Origin: CAYTLW01 sp964438735
Lineage (GTDB): Bacteria; Myxococcota_A; UBA9042
Direction of reading: 5' to 3'
Assembly: GCA_964438735.1 (NCBI GenBank)
Contig: CAYTLW010000016.1
Span: 27,671 to 91,670 of the forward strand
DNA: 64,000 nt
Part shown: positions 59,602 through 64,000 of the stretch, piece by piece
Position numbering within the stretch: the stretch's first letter is position 1
Layout: every line of letters starts with the position of its first letter
The notes under the pieces: generated by a model
What the model was told of the DNA's origin: nothing
What the model saw: only the letters and a program-made list of their open reading frames with translations
Databases searched by the model: none
Position numbers and translations under genes: made by a program

Positions 59602-59629
59602 AAGATAACGCGCCGCGTCATTGCGTCAA
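59602..59629 (-). promoter_or_regulatory. Promoter of the phasin-like gene
   Basis: On the minus strand TTGACG (59629-59624), a 16-base spacer and TATCTT (59607-59602) form a good sigma-70-type promoter about 70 bases before the ATG. The left palindrome covers most of the spacer and part of the -10, so a bound protein would repress. Confidence 0.5.
59606..59620. promoter_or_regulatory. Operator palindrome, left copy
   Basis: TAACGCG-C-CGCGTCA is a 15-base palindrome with one mismatch. Its centre is 33 bases from that of the right copy, about three helix turns. It lies within the phasin-gene promoter. Confidence 0.55.
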
Positions 59630-59638
59630 GGGGTTATT

Positions 59639-59653
59639 TGACGCGGCGCGTCA
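59639..59653. promoter_or_regulatory. Operator palindrome, right copy
   Basis: TGACGCG-G-CGCGTCA is a perfect 15-base palindrome around one central base. Together with the left copy it also forms a 13-base inverted repeat. A dimeric repressor, such as a TetR-family regulator of acyl-CoA metabolism, is a reasonable candidate, but no regulator gene is adjacent. Confidence 0.55.
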
Positions 59654-59670
59654 GAAAGCGCCTCGGTCAC

Positions 59671-59699
59671 TTGCAAGGCGTCGATCGGACTGCTATCTC
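59671..59699 (+). promoter_or_regulatory. Weak promoter candidate of the carboxylase gene
   Basis: TTGCAA (59671-59676), a 17-base spacer and TATCTC (59694-59699) stand about 47 bases before the ATG at 59746 and just downstream of the right palindrome. Confidence 0.35.
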
Positions 59700-59745
59700 A
59701 GCGGTCGCTATGGAGCGATTCCGTGGCCGGTTCCAGGGGGTGGGT

Positions 59746-61302
<1,557 letters not shown>

Positions 61303-61352
61303 CCTGCAGTGCCCCCCTTCGCGGCGCTCGCACGCCGTGGCATGATCCACAC

Positions 61353-64000
61353 ATGACCGAGCTCCTGGGCCGTTACGAACTTCTGCGCAAGGTCGCTGAG
61401 GGCGTCACGGCGGAGATCTTCCTGGCCCGCAGCCATGGTGCGGCCGGATTCATGCGCAGCTGCGTGGTCAAGCGGCTGCTGCCCCGTTTTCGCACCGACG
61501 CGGTGGCGGTGCGCCAGTTCCTCGACGAGGCTCGGCTGACCGCTCGCCTGCAGCATCGTCACATCGCGCAGGTGCTCGATCTGGGGCGCATTGACGGCAA
61601 TCACTTCGTCGTCATGGAGATGGTGGATGGCCCGGACCTGGGCCGCCTGATGCGGCGAGGTGTGGAACAGAAGCTGTCGATCGCGCCGGATCTGGCCGCC
61701 TGGGTCGTGGCCCGCGCCGCCGAGGGTTTGCACCACGCCCACGAGCTGCGCGATCCGCTCACCAACGACGCGCTGCGCATTCGTCACGGCGATCTCTCTC
61801 CGCCGAATATCGTGCTCTCGCGACATGGCGAGGTGAAGTTGATCGGCTTTGGCGCCGCCGGCCACGAAGGCGCGCTCCGGGGCGCCGACATGTCGCCATC
61901 GCGCGCCTGCTACCTGGCGCCGGAACGTTGCCAGGGCGCCAGCTGGGATCACCGCGCGGACCTCTTCTCGCTGGGCGTGATCCTGCACGAGCTGCTCACC
62001 GGTCGACGCCTGTTCACCGGCAAGACCGCCACCCAGCGCCGTCGCGCCGTGTTGCGGGCACCGATCCCTTCGCCGCTGGCGGGCCGACCGGTCGAGGATG
62101 ACGGTGAAGAGGGCGACGATGGCCTGGTGGATGCCGACGGGTTGGAGACCATCGTGCTGCGCGCGCTGTCGCGGGCGCCGAGCGAACGTTATGACTCCGC
62201 TGCCCAGTTGGCGCACTCGCTGGAGCGCTGGCTGATCTGCCAACCGGACGAGGTCTCCGGGGAGCGGGTCACCACATGGATGCGCGAATATGCCTGGGAT
62301 CTCTGCCCCACCCGGCCGTCGACCCGACCTTCGGGCCAGATGCCGGCGTTCGTGGCCTCGCCTCCCGAAGCGGTGCCCGGCGCCGGCGAGCGGGAAAAGA
62401 CCGCCGTGCTGGCCGCCATCGATGACGAGCAGGAGGAGGCCCCGTCGAGCAACCTGCAGGCACCGGAGACGGCGCTGGTGGGTGGCGACTCCACGGTGGC
62501 CAGGCTGGAGCAGCACCTGGTTCGCGGCCACAAGCTGGTGACGGTGCGCGGCGCGGCGGGCATCGGCAAGAGCCGGATCGCCCTGGAGGTCGCGTTGCGC
62601 CGGGTCGCCTCAGGTGGCACCGCGTGGCGGGTCGCGCTGGGCGAGACCGACACGGTGGCCGGCGCCTGTGTGGAAGTAGCCAGCGCCATGGGCGGCGCCC
62701 TGCCCGGCGCCGGCACCGACGAGGAAGCAGTGACCGCTGCCGGCAAGATCCTGGCGCGGCTGGGCGAAGCGCTGGTGATCTTCGATGACCTGGATCTGCT
62801 GGCCGCAGAAGCGCCCGGTCTGCTGGCGGCGTGGCATAAGGCGGCCCCTTCACTGTTCATGGTCGCCACCTGCCGCCGACGTCTGGCGATCGCCGGCGCC
62901 CACGGCATGATCGTGCAGCCGCTGGGTGTACTCCGAAAAGAGCGCGGCTCGGGCGAGAGCGATGCCGTGAAACTGTTCGTGGATAGGGCGCGACGGGTGC
63001 GGCCCGGCTGGCGGCCGGATCGGCTGGCGCGACGGGCCATGATCTCCATCGTGCAGCGACTCGACGGCATCCCATTGGCCATCGAACTGGCCGCCGCACG
63101 CATGGATGAGCTGGAGCCGGCTGCCCTCCTGGAGCTGCTCGAGAGCGGTCTGGGCGCCCTGCGCGGTGAAGGCAGCAAGCTGCGCAAGCAGACCCTGCGC
63201 GGTGCCATCGACTGGTCGTGGCGGATGCTCGAACCGCTGGAGAAGCGAGCCCTGATCCAGTCGACCGTATTCCGCGGCGGCTTTGGCCTGGAGGCCGCCC
63301 AATCCGTGATTCACCTGCCCGGCGAAGGCGACGTGGCGGCGATCCTTGGCGCGCTGCGCGACAAGTCCATGCTGCGCACCTCTCGTGTCGCTGGTCGGGG
63401 CAGCCCGGTGCGCTACAGCGGCTTCGAGAGCGTGCGCGCCTTCGCCCTGGAGCAATCCGAAGCGACGATCGAGCTGGCCGCCGCCGCCGAACGACAGGCG
63501 AGTTGGACACTGCAGGTCGGCCAGGAACATGCCGACAAGGCGCTGACCCACGATGGCGCGGAGGCGCTGGCCTGGCTGACCCGTGAGCGGGACAACCTGC
63601 TGGTGATCCATCGCCGGGCTGCGGCCGAGGGGCCGTCGTCTGCCAGGCGCACAGCGCGCATGTTGCGGGTGCCCGTGGTCTTGCACCCACTGATGATCGA
63701 GACCGGCCCGCAGGGTCTGCTGGAGGGCATGTATGTCGCGGCGCTGGAGGCGGTCGAGGCGCTGTCCGAGACCGAACGTGAGAGGCTCGACGCCAGCTTG
63801 GAAGGTCGAGCCCTGGCCCTGCTGGCCGAGTTGATCGGCAACGCGGGTCGGGCGCCGGAAGGGCAGGCCCTGGCGGAGCGCGCGCTCGCCGCCGCCGAAC
63901 GCGCCGATGACGACACGGTACGTGCCCTGGCCTTGTACTCACGCGGCGTCTGCCTGCGGCTGAGCGACCGCATGCACGACGCCGTCGCGGCGGCCACAGA
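61353..64000 (+). CDS. Kinase-like/STAND ATPase fusion, truncated by the window end
   Basis: About 882 residues are visible and the frame is open at the edge. Residues 1-280 are a Ser/Thr kinase-like domain: VVKRLLP (Lys), EARLTARL (helix-C Glu), then RHGDLSPPNIVL where HRD is expected, and VKLIGFGAA where the metal-binding DFG should be, so the Asp is Gly. The glycine loop is also weak (VAEGVTAEIF). A STAND/NB-ARC-type ATPase follows: Walker A VRGAAGIGKS (about residue 402), Walker B ALVIFDDLDLL, GIPLAIELAAARMDEL and TLRGAIDWSWRMLE. Then helical repeats, probably TPRs. It looks like a sensor protein with a pseudokinase front. The ATG follows the carboxylase gene by 50 bases; no clear ribosome binding site. 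Confidence 0.85.
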   Translation, partial: MTELLGRYELLRKVAEGVTAEIFLARSHGAAGFMRSCVVKRLLPRFRTDAVAVRQFLDEARLTARLQHRHIAQVLDLGRIDGNHFVVMEMVDGPDLGRLMRRGVEQKLSIAPDLAAWVVARAAEGLHHAHELRDPLTNDALRIRHGDLSPPNIVLSRHGEVKLIGFGAAGHEGALRGADMSPSRACYLAPERCQGASWDHRADLFSLGVILHELLTGRRLFTGKTATQRRRAVLRAPIPSPLAGRPVEDDGEEGDDGLVDADGLETIVLRALSRAPSERYDSAAQLAHSLERWLICQPDEVSGERVTTWMREYAWDLCPTRPSTRPSGQMPAFVASPPEAVPGAGEREKTAVLAAIDDEQEEAPSSNLQAPETALVGGDSTVARLEQHLVRGHKLVTVRGAAGIGKSRIALEVALRRVASGGTAWRVALGETDTVAGACVEVASAMGGALPGAGTDEEAVTAAGKILARLGEALVIFDDLDLLAAEAPGLLAAWHKAAPSLFMVATCRRRLAIAGAHGMIVQPLGVLRKERGSGESDAVKLFVDRARRVRPGWRPDRLARRAMISIVQRLDGIPLAIELAAARMDELEPAALLELLESGLGALRGEGSKLRKQTLRGAIDWSWRMLEPLEKRALIQSTVFRGGFGLEAAQSVIHLPGEGDVAAILGALRDKSMLRTSRVAGRGSPVRYSGFESVRAFALEQSEATIELAAAAERQASWTLQVGQEHADKALTHDGAEALAWLTRERDNLLVIHRRAAAEGPSSARRTARMLRVPVVLHPLMIETGPQGLLEGMYVAALEAVEALSETERERLDASLEGRALALLAELIGNAGRAPEGQALAERALAAAERADDDTVRALALYSRGVCLRLSDRMHDAVAAAT

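Overview
The window is high-GC, densely packed bacterial DNA. No tRNA, rRNA, CRISPR array, insertion sequence or phage gene is visible, and no stretch longer than about 300 bp lacks a gene. Several features point to an uncultured member of the Myxococcota or a close deltaproteobacterial relative: a MYXO-CTERM-like tail (CGC, one membrane segment, Arg cluster) on an amidase; many lipoproteins with long Asp/Ala/Pro linkers; a lipoprotein of about 2,000 residues with 23 CDGxDNDCDG units; FHA/coiled-coil and kinase-STAND signalling proteins; and core genes (hemW, plsB, lipA, tsaB, rseP, mreB) scattered among surface proteins. The assignment is an inference, because no rRNA gene is present.

Layout. 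1-8.3 kb: the 3' end of hemW, an Ala-rich envelope protein, a HAD-like protein with an altered nucleophile, two tandem Cys-rich lipoproteins, a diacylglycerol-kinase-like enzyme, a small secreted Lys-rich repeat protein and a metallo-beta-lactamase-fold protein that has lost its metal ligands. 8.4-16.6 kb (+): PlsB-type acyltransferase, then DUF507, GYF_2/DUF4234, a small lipoprotein and an AsmA-like/GT51 fusion. 16.6-21.7 kb (-): a compact five-gene operon, FHA-coiled-coil, Ycf46-type AAA+ ATPase, Ycf35 (DUF1257), DUF2997 and an unrecognised 246-residue protein. 21.9-24.1 kb: a LysM protein and CpoB.

24.1-34.6 kb (-): a RiPP-type locus. A 63-residue candidate precursor (YxxP leader motif, two Cys near the C-terminus), an HprK-like protein, a radical SAM/SPASM enzyme and a Ser/His S26-type peptidase are joined by one- or four-base stop/start overlaps. 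A PqqD-like protein lies upstream on the same strand, separated by a 2,353-residue lipoprotein with Ig-like and FG-GAP repeats.

34.8-43.5 kb: rseP-tsaB (-), then an amidase with an inserted golvesin-like domain, a Kelch-like lipoprotein and lipA (+). 43.5-49.5 kb: the giant MopE-like lipoprotein. 49.6-54.0 kb: a methyltransferase fused to a possible degenerate radical-SAM half, a divergent Tat-signal protein, mreB, and a lone E2 acyltransferase domain. 54.0-58.7 kb: an outer-membrane barrel coupled to a VolA-like lipase lipoprotein. 59.0-61.3 kb: a phasin-like gene divergent from an acyl-CoA carboxylase beta subunit across paired palindromes. 61.4 kb to the end: a truncated kinase-like/STAND protein.

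The two loci most likely to be undescribed systems are the FHA-Ycf46-Ycf35-DUF2997 operon and the RiPP-type locus built around a giant surface protein.
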